This document shows, piece by piece, positions 42,761-52,912 of a DNA stretch of 64,000 nucleotides. Where the stretch lies: positions 192,531-256,530 of the forward strand of contig JAISAS010000004.1 of NCBI GenBank assembly GCA_031266535.1, given 5' to 3'. The notes below the pieces were generated by a model. It had not been told where the DNA came from and did no database searches. It saw only the letters and a list, made by a program, of their open reading frames with translations. The DNA is from Endomicrobium sp. Its GTDB lineage: Bacteria; Elusimicrobiota; Endomicrobiia; Endomicrobiales; Endomicrobiaceae. Position 1 is the stretch's first letter; each line of letters opens with the position of its first letter. Both the position numbers and the translations under genes were made by a program.

Positions 42761-45175
42761 ATGTTAAAAAATATTCTCAAGCTCAAAAATATCTTAGTGA
42801 TTTTTATCTCTATGTTTACGTCAATAAGTTTATCTTTCGCAAGCGAAGCTAGTTTAATTATTCCTGATTTGACGTCTGTTAGCTTTTTAAAAAATTTAGT
42901 TAATGGTAAAACATTTTTATTATTTGGTTTTTTTATTTGTATTTTTGGATTATTATTTGGACTCTATTGTTTCTTTAATATTAAAAATCTTCCAGTACAT
43001 AAATCTATGGAATCTGTTTCAGAGCTCATTTATGAAACTTGCAAGACATATCTTATAACACAAGGTAAATTCATAATCATACTTGAAATTTTACTTGCAA
43101 TTACAATAATAATTTATTTTGGCTTTTTACAACATTTTGGAATAGCAAAAGTTTTTACAATAGTATTATGTAGTATTATCGGAATTTTAGGAAGTTACGT
43201 AGTATCATGGTTTGGGATGAGAATTAACACATTTGCAAATTCAAGAACTGCTTTCGCAAGTTTAAAAGGTAAACCTTTTCCACTTCATGCAATACCACTC
43301 AGAGCAGGGATGAGTATAGGAATGCTCTTAATAAGTGTAGAGCTATTTATAATGCTTGTAATTTTACTTTTTATCCCATCAGATTTTGCTGGTGCATGCT
43401 TTATAGGATTTGCAATCGGGGAATCTTTAGGAGCATCAGTGCTTAGAATAGCAGGGGGAATATTTACAAAAATTGCAGATATTGGTTCAGATTTAATGAA
43501 AATTATATTCAAAATTAAAGAAGACGATGCAAGAAATCCAGGAGTTATCGCAGACTGCACGGGAGATAATGCTGGGGACTCTGTAGGGCCTACTTCTGAT
43601 GCTTTTGAAACTTATGGAGTGACAGGAGTAGCTTTAATAACCTTCATAGTACTTGCAATAGGCAATTTAGAGTTACAAGTTAAACTTTTAGTGTGGATTT
43701 TTGTAATGCGTTTAACTATGCTCTTATCAAGCGCTATTTCTTACATTATTAATTCTGTAATTACAAAAATAAAATATTTTTCTTTGGAAAAAATGAATTT
43801 TGAAGCTCCTTTAACATCTTTGGTGTGGATAACTTCTATAGTTTCGATAATACTAACTTTCATTGTCTCAAACCTGATAATTGGTGATTTCGGAGATGGA
43901 ACTTTTTGGTGGAAACTTTCACTAATTATAAGCTGCGGTACAATAGCTGGAGCAATTATTCCTGAAATTGTAAAAATTTTTACTTCTGTAAAAAGTGTAT
44001 TTGTACAAAACATTGTTACATCATCAAAACGAGGAGGAGCTTCACTCAACATTCTTGCAGGCCTTACAGCTGGAAATTTCAGCGCATACTGGATGGGGAT
44101 TGCAATTATAATCCTTATGAGTATTTCTTATGCAATAAGTTTAAGCGGTCTTGCTTCAATTATGATAGCTCCAGCTGTATTCGCATTTGGTCTTGTAGCT
44201 TTTGGATTTTTAAGCATGGGGCCTGTCACAATAGCAATTGATTCTTACGGTCCAGTAACTGATAACGCACAATCGATATACGAACTCTCACTTATTGAAA
44301 ATATCATTAACATTGACAAAGAAATAGAAAAAGATTTTGGATTTAAGCCATATTTTGATAAATCAAAACTATTACTTGAAGAAAATGACGGAGCTGGTAA
44401 TACATTTAAAGCTACAGCAAAACCAGTCCTTATAGGAACAGCTGTAGTAGGTGCGACTACAATGATATTTTCGACAATATTTGTACTTACAGAATGCCTT
44501 ACAACAGGACTCGAAAAATTATCACTGCTACATGCACCTTTTCTACTAGGATTAATTGCCGGTGGAGCAATCATTTATTGGTTTACAGGAGCTTCCAATC
44601 ATGCCGTAACAAGTGGAGCTTACAAAGCAGTGGAATTTATTAAAGATAATATAAAACTTGAAAATAATGCAGAAAAAGCTTCTACTGAAGATTCTAAAAA
44701 AGTTGTTACAATATGCACAAAATATGCACAAAAAGGTATGATAAACCTATTTCTTGTTATTTTCTTCACAACTTTTTCTTTCGTATTTATTGATCCTTAT
44801 TTTTTTATAGGATATCTTATTGCAATAGCTTTATTTGGCTTATTTCAAGCAATATTTATGGCAAATGCCGGTGGAGCTTGGGACAATGCAAAAAAATATG
44901 TTGAAGTTGACTTGCATGAAAAAGGAACTGAACTTCACAAAGCTGTTATTATTGGAGATACAGTTGGAGATCCATTTAAAGATACTTCTTCAGTTGCAAT
45001 GAACCCAATAATTAAATTTACAACACTTTTTGGACTTTTGGCCATGGAACTCGCATTAGTACTTGCTAGAAAAAAAATATTAAATCTTATATTCGCAACA
45101 ATATTCTTTATTATTGCAATAATATTCATAATAAAATCGTTTACTGATATGCAAAGTAAAGATAAAGAAATATAA
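42761..45175 (+). CDS. hppA: membrane-bound proton-translocating pyrophosphatase
   Basis: multi-TM protein, DCTGDNAGDSVGPTSDAFETYG, GPVTDNAQSIYE, GNTFKATAK, NAGGAWDNAKKYVE, DTVGDPFKDTSS. Confidence 0.96.
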   Translation: MLKNILKLKNILVIFISMFTSISLSFASEASLIIPDLTSVSFLKNLVNGKTFLLFGFFICIFGLLFGLYCFFNIKNLPVHKSMESVSELIYETCKTYLITQGKFIIILEILLAITIIIYFGFLQHFGIAKVFTIVLCSIIGILGSYVVSWFGMRINTFANSRTAFASLKGKPFPLHAIPLRAGMSIGMLLISVELFIMLVILLFIPSDFAGACFIGFAIGESLGASVLRIAGGIFTKIADIGSDLMKIIFKIKEDDARNPGVIADCTGDNAGDSVGPTSDAFETYGVTGVALITFIVLAIGNLELQVKLLVWIFVMRLTMLLSSAISYIINSVITKIKYFSLEKMNFEAPLTSLVWITSIVSIILTFIVSNLIIGDFGDGTFWWKLSLIISCGTIAGAIIPEIVKIFTSVKSVFVQNIVTSSKRGGASLNILAGLTAGNFSAYWMGIAIIILMSISYAISLSGLASIMIAPAVFAFGLVAFGFLSMGPVTIAIDSYGPVTDNAQSIYELSLIENIINIDKEIEKDFGFKPYFDKSKLLLEENDGAGNTFKATAKPVLIGTAVVGATTMIFSTIFVLTECLTTGLEKLSLLHAPFLLGLIAGGAIIYWFTGASNHAVTSGAYKAVEFIKDNIKLENNAEKASTEDSKKVVTICTKYAQKGMINLFLVIFFTTFSFVFIDPYFFIGYLIAIALFGLFQAIFMANAGGAWDNAKKYVEVDLHEKGTELHKAVIIGDTVGDPFKDTSSVAMNPIIKFTTLFGLLAMELALVLARKKILNLIFATIFFIIAIIFIIKSFTDMQSKDKEI

Positions 45176-45864
45176 TGAGATTCATAAGAAATATTTTTGC
45201 GATTTTATTAATACCTGTAATTAGCGTGTCTGGTTATATTCTTGCCAAAGATTTTCTATATTTTACAGTATTATATGGAGATAGATATGTTTTGTTTTGG
45301 ATTGGAATATTATCTTATATAATATTCCATATGCTAATTTATAGACCCACAAAAATTTATGTGTTTGGGCATGAACTTTCTCACATACTAATAGGGATTT
45401 TAAGCGGGGCAAAAATTAAAAAATTCAGCATTAATAGAAAATCTGGTAGTGTAGTTTTAACTAAAGATAATATTTGGATAACTCTCGCCCCATATTTTTT
45501 CCCCATATACACTTTTGTGTTAATAATAATTCATATTTTCTTAGGATGGTTTGTAAATGTAGAACAAATTTATGGATATTTTCTTTTTCTTATAGGATTT
45601 TCTATAGCTTTTCATATAGCTTTTACAGTATATATACTCTATATAAAACAACCAGACTTAAAGATTTATGGAAGATTTTTTTCTTATACTATAATTCTTA
45701 CAGCAAATATTGCGATATTCACTTTGTTCATGTTATTAGTTTTTCAATATAAAATAAATATAAAGGATATTTGTCTAAAAATGTTAAAAAATACAATAGC
45801 TGTTTATAAATTTATATATATTGGAGCATTAGATATATGGTTAACATTCCAAAAGATGAAATAA
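45175..45864 (+). CDS. membrane protein with HExxH motif (possible M50-like metalloprotease)
   Basis: several TM segments and VFGHELSHILIGILSGAKI. Confidence 0.65.
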   Translation: MRFIRNIFAILLIPVISVSGYILAKDFLYFTVLYGDRYVLFWIGILSYIIFHMLIYRPTKIYVFGHELSHILIGILSGAKIKKFSINRKSGSVVLTKDNIWITLAPYFFPIYTFVLIIIHIFLGWFVNVEQIYGYFLFLIGFSIAFHIAFTVYILYIKQPDLKIYGRFFSYTIILTANIAIFTLFMLLVFQYKINIKDICLKMLKNTIAVYKFIYIGALDIWLTFQKMK

Positions 45865-46430
45865 AAAGAAAAGGAATTCACTTTGCAACACTTTTATACG
45901 TTCTTGGATACTGGTATTTTTCTAAAACAATAGTTATCTCTGGACTTATTCTTTTGATTGCAGTTATTGCATTTCTTGAATTTTTAAGATTTAAAATTAT
46001 TAAACTAAATAATTTTTTTAAGACTAATTTTAAGGGATACTATAGAAATGAAGAAACTAATAAAGTCAGCGGTTTGATAGGTACATTATCAGGAGCTTTA
46101 CTTACAATATTAATGTTCTCAAATAGACATATAGTTCTCGCAAGTTTTCTCTATCTTGTATTTGGTGATTCTTTAGCTGCTTTAGTTGGAAAAAGTTTTG
46201 GCAAACACAGAATAATTTTCACAAAAAAAACTTTAGAAGGTACTCTTGCATGTTTCTTTGCTTGTTTTTTTATAGGTATCTTTATATTTAATTTACAATT
46301 TGCATTTATCGGAGCTATTATATCAGCTATAGTCGAAGCAATACCATGGAAGATAAATGATAACTTTTGGATGCAAATACTTAACGCTTTATTTTTAACG
46401 TTGTTATCAAATGCTATATGCATAAGATAA
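45837..46430 (+). CDS. SEC59/dolichol kinase-like integral membrane protein
   Basis: ELKRKGIHF-like start, YLVFGDSLAALVGKSFGKHRI, KTLEGTLACF. Confidence 0.82.
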   Translation: MVNIPKDEIKRKGIHFATLLYVLGYWYFSKTIVISGLILLIAVIAFLEFLRFKIIKLNNFFKTNFKGYYRNEETNKVSGLIGTLSGALLTILMFSNRHIVLASFLYLVFGDSLAALVGKSFGKHRIIFTKKTLEGTLACFFACFFIGIFIFNLQFAFIGAIISAIVEAIPWKINDNFWMQILNALFLTLLSNAICIR

Positions 46431-46448
46431 TCAATCGAAACAATTATA

Positions 46449-46493
46449 AGTTTTTTCTTTATTTTTATTTATTTCAAGAAATATAAAAAAACT
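46449..46493. terminator. possible shared terminator between convergent genes
   Basis: AGTTTTTT...AAAAAACT inverted repeat between the dolichol-kinase-like gene and rplS. Confidence 0.35.
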
Positions 46494-46947
46494 AAGATTT
46501 TGATATATTATTCTTCATATCAACAAATGATTTTTTTAAGTTTTTTCTAAAAGAAATTTCTGAAATTCTTGCAGCTTTCCCTGAAAGATTTCTCAGATAG
46601 TAAAGCTTCGATCTACGTATTTTTCCGCGCTTTACAATTTGAATTTTATCAATACGCGGTGAATTTAGAGGAAAAATTTTTTCAACTCCTACGCCAAAAG
46701 AAACTTTTCGTACTGTAAAAGTTTTCGAAAGTCTACTACCTCTTATACGTATAACTATACCTTCAAAAATTTGTATTCTTTCATTTTCACCTTCGATTAC
46801 TCTTAAATATACCTTTAATTGATCTCCCGGCTTAAAAATAACTTCCCAAATTTTTTCTCGTGATGCTTGAACTTGATCTAACAACGATAATGCCACCTTT
46901 GCTACTCCTTTAGAAATAATACGTAAACCGGCAACCACCGCATACAT
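46492..46947 (-). CDS. rplS: 50S ribosomal protein L19
   Basis: [62 protein letters not shown]. Confidence 0.96.
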   Translation of the reverse strand: MYAVVAGLRIISKGVAKVALSLLDQVQASREKIWEVIFKPGDQLKVYLRVIEGENERIQIFEGIVIRIRGSRLSKTFTVRKVSFGVGVEKIFPLNSPRIDKIQIVKRGKIRRSKLYYLRNLSGKAARISEISFRKNLKKSFVDMKNNISKS

Positions 46948-46948
46948 A

Positions 46949-47656
46949 TTATTTTTTTATTTTTAATAAATCTGGACGACGTTCTTTTGTTCTTTTATAC
47001 GATTCTATCTGTCGCCATTTGCTAATTTTCTTATGATTTCCTGACAAAAGAACTTTTGGAACTTTATATCCTCTAAATAATGCGGGCCTCGTATAACTTG
47101 GATAATCTAACATACCATTATAAAATGAATCGTTCTGAACAGAAAATGCTTCTTTAACAACACCAGGAATCATTCTTGTAATACTATCTATTAAAACCAT
47201 AGCCGGAATTTCTCCACCTGTAAGAACATAATCTCCTATAGATATTTCATCATCTACATAATTAACAATGCGCTCATCAATTCCTTCATAATGACCACAT
47301 ACAATAACTAAATGTTTAAATTTCACAAGACGCTTTATAATATTATCATTCAATGTCTTTCCCTGAGGAGACATTAATATAACATAAGGTTTTGTATAAG
47401 GATTCTTATAAAACATATTTTTTCTTTTCACCCCTATACTTCTTATGGCATCATACAATGGCTCAGGCTTCATTACCATACCATTTCCACCACCAAAAGG
47501 TCTATCATCAACTTTCTTATGTTTATCCTTACAAAAAGACCTCACATCTATTAAACTAATTTCAATAATTTTTTTTTCTAATGCCCTGCTTATCAAGCTT
47601 TCTGTAAGAGGGCCTTTGAACATTAATGGAAATATCGTAAGAACATTAATCTTCAT
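46949..47656 (-). CDS. trmD: tRNA (guanine-N1)-methyltransferase (start taken at internal Met)
   Basis: [13 protein letters not shown] start, [42 protein letters not shown]. Confidence 0.95.
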   Translation of the reverse strand: MKINVLTIFPLMFKGPLTESLISRALEKKIIEISLIDVRSFCKDKHKKVDDRPFGGGNGMVMKPEPLYDAIRSIGVKRKNMFYKNPYTKPYVILMSPQGKTLNDNIIKRLVKFKHLVIVCGHYEGIDERIVNYVDDEISIGDYVLTGGEIPAMVLIDSITRMIPGVVKEAFSVQNDSFYNGMLDYPSYTRPALFRGYKVPKVLLSGNHKKISKWRQIESYKRTKERRPDLLKIKK

Positions 47657-47963
47657 ATACAAAATAACAGTTATACTCAAGAATATTATCTGCAGACTTC
47701 ACGTGACCATAAATATCTTCATATACTTTTGGCAAAACAACAAAAATTTTCTCCCCTACGATACTTACTTTTTTTATTATATCATTCAACGCTGGTATTA
47801 AAATTTCTTCATCATAATCTTTTACAACCCAAATATCATTACTTTTTGTTGACATAACATCAGAGAAAACTCCTAATCGGGTCCCATTTTGATTAAAAAC
47901 TTCAAAACCCAAAATATCTGAAATCTTCCATCTTAGATTTAAATTACTTCCTTTATGTTCCAT
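47646..47963 (-). CDS. rimM: RimM C-terminal PRC-barrel domain only, N-terminal domain missing
   Basis: ILGFEVFNQNGTRLGVFSDV...NDIWVVK...EILIPALNDIIKKV matches RimM C-terminus; 105 aa versus about 170 expected. Confidence 0.85.
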   Translation of the reverse strand: MEHKGSNLNLRWKISDILGFEVFNQNGTRLGVFSDVMSTKSNDIWVVKDYDEEILIPALNDIIKKVSIVGEKIFVVLPKVYEDIYGHVKSADNILEYNCYFVYED

Positions 47964-47970
47964 TTAATAA

Positions 47971-48085
47971 TTATTCAACTACTTCAATAACCACCTTTAA
48001 TTTCTTTTATCTCTACTCGATCTGAATTACCAACTAAAGACTTAGTGATTAAAAGAACTAAATCTTTCTTAAATGCACATATTTC
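47971..48085 (-). pseudogene. khpA: khpA (KH-domain RNA-binding protein) N-terminal remnant
   Basis: minus-strand translation KKDLVLLITKSLVGNSDRVEIKEIKGG, then shifted VVIEVVE-stop; sits between rpsP and rimM where khpA is normally found. Confidence 0.75.
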
Positions 48086-48139
48086 TTTTTAATTACTAAT
48101 CAACATATCAACAACATAACAATACAATACATAAATACA

Positions 48140-48439
48140 CTACTTAATCTTTATGAGTGATTTTTTTATTAACGTAGCCACTGTACCTGAAGCTTTAGCT
48201 CCAACACCTAGCCAATAACTCACCCTTTTCACATTAACATCAAACTTATCATTATCAGCAATAGGATCATACCTACCAAGAATCTCAATCGGTTTTCCAT
48301 CTCTTCTTGATCTTCTATCAATTGCTACAATTCTGTAATGAGGCTTTTTAGATCTTCCTTTCCTCTGTAAACGTAACCGAACTACCACCTGTTTCTTTAC
48401 CTCCATAACCTCATGTTGAGCATACAAAAAACCCAACAA
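48140..48439 (-). CDS. rpsP: 30S ribosomal protein S16
   Basis: VVRLRLQRKGRSKKPHYRIVAIDRRSRRDGKPIEILGRYDP. Confidence 0.97.
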   Translation of the reverse strand: MLGFLYAQHEVMEVKKQVVVRLRLQRKGRSKKPHYRIVAIDRRSRRDGKPIEILGRYDPIADNDKFDVNVKRVSYWLGVGAKASGTVATLIKKSLIKIK

Positions 48440-48608
48440 AAATTATAAACTACACAATTCAACACACAAAATAGATTATATATAAGTAACGCATAAATTG
48501 TCAACTTTAATAGTAAAAACTTTTTTCTTATATTAAATCAATTTTCTTTAACATAAAACTAGCAAATAGTAAATTTAGGTGATAAAATAAGACAATAAAT
48601 AAAATTAA

Positions 48609-50747
48609 TTAAAAACCTTCTTTTTTTTCCAGATTTAAATTTTGTCTTTTATAATCTGAAATTGTTTGATCATGGTATTGTTTTGGAACTGTTCCTTCTT
48701 TAAATGCTTCTAAAAGTATATCTGAAGTTTTATTTAAAGCTAAAAGTCCAGTATTTGAATTAATTAAAGCCAATTCAATATTTTCCGGTTGTATAAAATC
48801 CAGTATTGGTTCTCCATCTAGAACCTCTTTCATAAATTGTGTCCATACTGGACATGCAATTACTCCACCTGTAGATCTACTACCCAATGATATTGAACGA
48901 TCATCATATCCTATCCATACCCCAGCAACTAGTTGTGGTGTATATCCTATAAACCACGCATCACTTGAATTATTTGTTGTGCCCGTTTTACCTGCACACG
49001 GTCTTCCTAAATTTTTCGCCTGCCATCCACTACCTTTTTCTATAACAGCTTTAAGCATATTTGTTATGATAAAGCAAGTCTGTGGAGAAAGAACCTCCTC
49101 ATGATGAGGAATATTTTGTTCCAAAATTTTTCCATATCTATCAGTTATTTTAGTTATAATATAAGGTGTGAATTTAATCCCATCCGAAGCAAAAACTGAA
49201 AAAGCTGACACCATTTCTTGTAAAGTTACATCACTTGACCCCAAAGCAAGAGAAAAAGAATTTATAAGGGGGGTTGTTATACCTAAATTTTTAGCAATTT
49301 GTATAACTTTAATTGGAGTTACACGCATAATTGCTTCAATAGCACATATATTAATAGATAAAGCAATAGCTGTTCTTAACGTCACATGACCTCTATATTT
49401 TTTTCCATAATTTACAGGGACCCAAACTTTATTTGTATTAATTAAATCTTTTTCAGGCATAATCTCAGCTATAGTCTCAATTGTTGTTATATCTCTTGAT
49501 ATTAATTTCCAAGAACCTCCTTCATTAATAAAAACCATAGGTTCATCATTAAAAATAGTTGCAGGAGTAAGTCCATCTTCAATCGCTGCAAGATATACAA
49601 ATGGTTTAAATGATGAACCAGGTTGACGTTTAGCCTGAACAGCCCTATTAAATTGAGATTCTCTAAAACTACGTCCACCTACCATAGCTCTTATTGCACC
49701 GTTTTTAGGATCTATAGCTATTAACGCACCTTGTACTTTTACAAATTTTTGTTTTGCTCTATTAAAAGTCTTAAACTTACTTTCATCAAATTTTGTAAGC
49801 GCAACTTCAATTATTTTTTCAGCAGCAACTTGAGCTCGCATATCTAAAGTAGTATAGATTGAAAGTCCTGCATTAAATAAAATATTTGTTCCATATTTTG
49901 ATTCAAGAATCACTCTTAAAAGTTCTAAAAAATAATCTCCTACATTTTCTATTTTTTCTTTTATAGGAAGAGGAACCTCAAATGCTTCTTTTTCTTGCTC
50001 TTTTGTAATATAACCTAATTTTCTCATCCTAGATAGAACAAAATTCCTTCTAATAAGAGCTTTTTTTGAATTTCTAAATGGATTATAATAATTTGGAGAT
50101 TTCGGTATAGCCGCAAGCATTGCACATTCTGCAAGATTTAAATTTGCAATATCCTTATTAAAATATACTAAAGATGCTGTTTGAGCTCCATAAGCTCCAC
50201 TTCCGAAATATATCTGATTTATATAGAATTGTAAAATTTCATATTTAGAATATTTTTTTTCAAGTTGTATAGTTAACAATATTTCTTTAATTTTTCTAGG
50301 AAATGTTTTTTCACGTGTTAAAAATATAGTCTTTGCTAATTGTTGTGTTATTGTTGACCCACCTCCCTCGATTTTTCCATTTAAAAGAATTCTCAAAGTA
50401 GCCCGTATAATTCCTTTGATAGAAATACCCCAATGTTTAAAAAAATCATTATCTTCAACAGATATAAAAGCATTTTGAAGATTAATCGGTATTTCATTAA
50501 TAGATACAAGAATACGTCTTTCTGTAAAAAATTCAGATATTAAATTATCATTTTTATCATAAATTTTAGTTGACAAATTAGGAATATAATTATTAAGTTG
50601 TTGTATAGACGGTAAATTATTTATAAAATTTATTACAATTTTACTAGCTAAAATTATTATTAACATTACTATAATAATTAATGTAAATGATTTTGAAAAA
50701 AATTTATTTTTTAATTTATTTTGTCGTATCATGCTCGTATGGTTCAA
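48609..50747 (-). CDS. penicillin-binding protein 1A family
   Basis: transglycosylase EDNDFFKHWGIS, GGSTITQQLAK; transpeptidase GSSFKPF, SIN, KTGTTN. Confidence 0.95.
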   Translation of the reverse strand: MNHTSMIRQNKLKNKFFSKSFTLIIIVMLIIILASKIVINFINNLPSIQQLNNYIPNLSTKIYDKNDNLISEFFTERRILVSINEIPINLQNAFISVEDNDFFKHWGISIKGIIRATLRILLNGKIEGGGSTITQQLAKTIFLTREKTFPRKIKEILLTIQLEKKYSKYEILQFYINQIYFGSGAYGAQTASLVYFNKDIANLNLAECAMLAAIPKSPNYYNPFRNSKKALIRRNFVLSRMRKLGYITKEQEKEAFEVPLPIKEKIENVGDYFLELLRVILESKYGTNILFNAGLSIYTTLDMRAQVAAEKIIEVALTKFDESKFKTFNRAKQKFVKVQGALIAIDPKNGAIRAMVGGRSFRESQFNRAVQAKRQPGSSFKPFVYLAAIEDGLTPATIFNDEPMVFINEGGSWKLISRDITTIETIAEIMPEKDLINTNKVWVPVNYGKKYRGHVTLRTAIALSINICAIEAIMRVTPIKVIQIAKNLGITTPLINSFSLALGSSDVTLQEMVSAFSVFASDGIKFTPYIITKITDRYGKILEQNIPHHEEVLSPQTCFIITNMLKAVIEKGSGWQAKNLGRPCAGKTGTTNNSSDAWFIGYTPQLVAGVWIGYDDRSISLGSRSTGGVIACPVWTQFMKEVLDGEPILDFIQPENIELALINSNTGLLALNKTSDILLEAFKEGTVPKQYHDQTISDYKRQNLNLEKKEGF

Positions 50748-50822
50748 AAATATTCATTATTCATCATATTAAAATAAGTCAAATATTTAATTAAAACGCT
50801 AACTTATATGGGTTCCAAAGCA

Positions 50823-50830
50823 CCCCCCCC
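50823..50830 (-). repeat. G8 homopolymer tract (GGGGGGGGTG)
   Basis: plus strand CACCCCCCCCTAAA, about 80 nt upstream of the PBP1A start. Confidence 0.9.
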
Positions 50831-51520
50831 TAAAAACTTTTTAAACTTTCCTAATTATTTCAAAAAAATCATTGTGTAAAAAATCTCTCGACCACATAAT
50901 TTCTACGATCTTTCATAATTTTATGGTTATTAGCTATAATTATTTCTAAAATGGTCAAATAATTTATCAGAAACTTCTGTATTTTTTACATACGCAAAAC
51001 ATCTTTAAAAATATGAGTCATCAACATCATATATTTTATTTAAGATTTTTTCTTTTAATAGATTAAAACATAATATGGAATTTTAAAACACCAAAAATCG
51101 AACATACTAAAAATTATTCCCATATCCTACACTTAATTTATCCGTAGTAACAAAATTTAAAACTATTATCACTCTCCAGACGAAGACGTTTTAAGTATAA
51201 GTAACTACTTTCAGAACAAATTGCAAAATTATTTTATTAACAAAATTCTGTATATGTTGTATTCGTTTCTTCCAAGAGAAATAACTGCTTCACAATAACG
51301 AGTAAATATATTTAAGAAATACTTTTAACTTTCTTTTCAATTTCATTAAGTTCCTTACAAAAAAAATTCAAGTTGAATTATTAAAAACAGTACAATGCTT
51401 TGCGATATAAATACTTAATACCTCTAACAAATTTACACTAGATTAATTATACATATACAAAATTTCTTAATTTAACATTCCATATTCTTTTTTAATCATT
51501 TTTTTTATTTTTTTATATAT

Positions 51521-52912
51521 CTAACTTTCACTTGCAACTTTGTTTCTATCAACTTTATCAACAATAACAAACATAAACTCAGCTTCTGCCGTCAACTTTC
51601 CATCAACATAGGCTTCACCTTTCATTTTTCCACGTCTTCCGCTATCTTTTAACACTTCAACCTTAAGTTCAAGAACATCTCCAGGTTTTACTGGTCTACG
51701 AAACTTTGCTTTATCTATAGACGTAAAATATGCAAGACAACCCCTAAGTTTAGGCCTTGAGAGAAACATAACACATGATGTTTGAGCCATTGCTTCAATA
51801 ATTAAAACACCAGGCATTATAGGAAATCCTGGAAAATGTCCTTGAAAAAAATTTTCATTAGCACTCACACACTTATATCCTATAGCTTTCAAAGGACTTG
51901 CAACATTTATTTTCACTTTATCAATCATCAAAAATGGATATCTATGAGGAATATAATTCAAAATCTCTTCTAATCCTAATATTTTTTCTGTTTCTGTTTC
52001 TGTTTCTATAAAACTTAGATTCATCGTACTTTTGTCCGTTATATTATTTGCAATTTCATCTTTTTCAACAACTGCTTTTTTTAAAAATTCTTTTACAAAA
52101 TTTATATTATTGTTATGACCTGGCTTATCAGCAATTATTTTAGCTTTTATAGGTCTGCCTGCCAAATATAAATCTCCTATTAAGTCAAGAATTTTATGCC
52201 TTACAAATTCATCTTTATAACGTAATGGTTCTTTATTATGTATTCCATTTAACGCTATAACTATTGCATTATCCATGGATCCACCTAAAGCAAGTCCCTT
52301 TTTTTGTAAAACTTCTATTTCATAGTCAAAACAAAATGTTTTTGCAGAAGCAATATGTGTTAAATAAAAATTCTTATCTAAATTTTTTAAAATCATTTTT
52401 TGAAATCTTAGAAATGGATGATCAAATCCTATGGTACATTCTATCTCAAGTTGTTCTGATGGTTGTGCAAATATTTTTGTTTTACCAGATTCAAAATATA
52501 CAGATTCTTTTAAAACATAATATTCTTTAACAGCACTAAATTCCTTCAATCCTCCATTTAATAGAATTTCTGTAAATATTTTTGCACTACCATCTAAGAT
52601 AGGAGGCTCGCTATTGCTCAATTCTATAATTAAATTATCTATACCTAAAGCAAAACAAGCCGACATAATATGTTCTATTGTATGAATTTTTATACCATTT
52701 TTTTCAATAACTGTTCCTCTTACAGCTGATCCTGCAATAGTATTTGATAAAAGAGCTTCAACCACAGGATTACCAGGTAAATCCGTTCTAATAAATTTAA
52801 TACCATATCCAGAGTCAGGAGCAGGTTTAAAAATAATAACACTTTTATTTCCTGTGTGGAGTCCTATACCTTCCACGGAAACTTCTTTTAAAATAGTTGT
52901 TTGCTTAGCCAT
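51521..52912 (-). CDS. lpxC/fabZ: LpxC-FabZ fusion (UDP-3-O-acyl-GlcNAc deacetylase / hydroxyacyl-ACP dehydratase)
   Basis: Lpx[24 protein letters not shown] and [12 protein letters not shown]...GHN; Fab[30 protein letters not shown]. Confidence 0.96.
   Translation of the reverse strand: MAKQTTILKEVSVEGIGLHTGNKSVIIFKPAPDSGYGIKFIRTDLPGNPVVEALLSNTIAGSAVRGTVIEKNGIKIHTIEHIMSACFALGIDNLIIELSNSEPPILDGSAKIFTEILLNGGLKEFSAVKEYYVLKESVYFESGKTKIFAQPSEQLEIECTIGFDHPFLRFQKMILKNLDKNFYLTHIASAKTFCFDYEIEVLQKKGLALGGSMDNAIVIALNGIHNKEPLRYKDEFVRHKILDLIGDLYLAGRPIKAKIIADKPGHNNNINFVKEFLKKAVVEKDEIANNITDKSTMNLSFIETETETEKILGLEEILNYIPHRYPFLMIDKVKINVASPLKAIGYKCVSANENFFQGHFPGFPIMPGVLIIEAMAQTSCVMFLSRPKLRGCLAYFTSIDKAKFRRPVKPGDVLELKVEVLKDSGRRGKMKGEAYVDGKLTAEAEFMFVIVDKVDRNKVASES

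Noticed and set aside
43285-45129. Several minus-strand ORFs inside hppA
   Set aside because: Antisense to a well conserved H+-PPase; no independent support.
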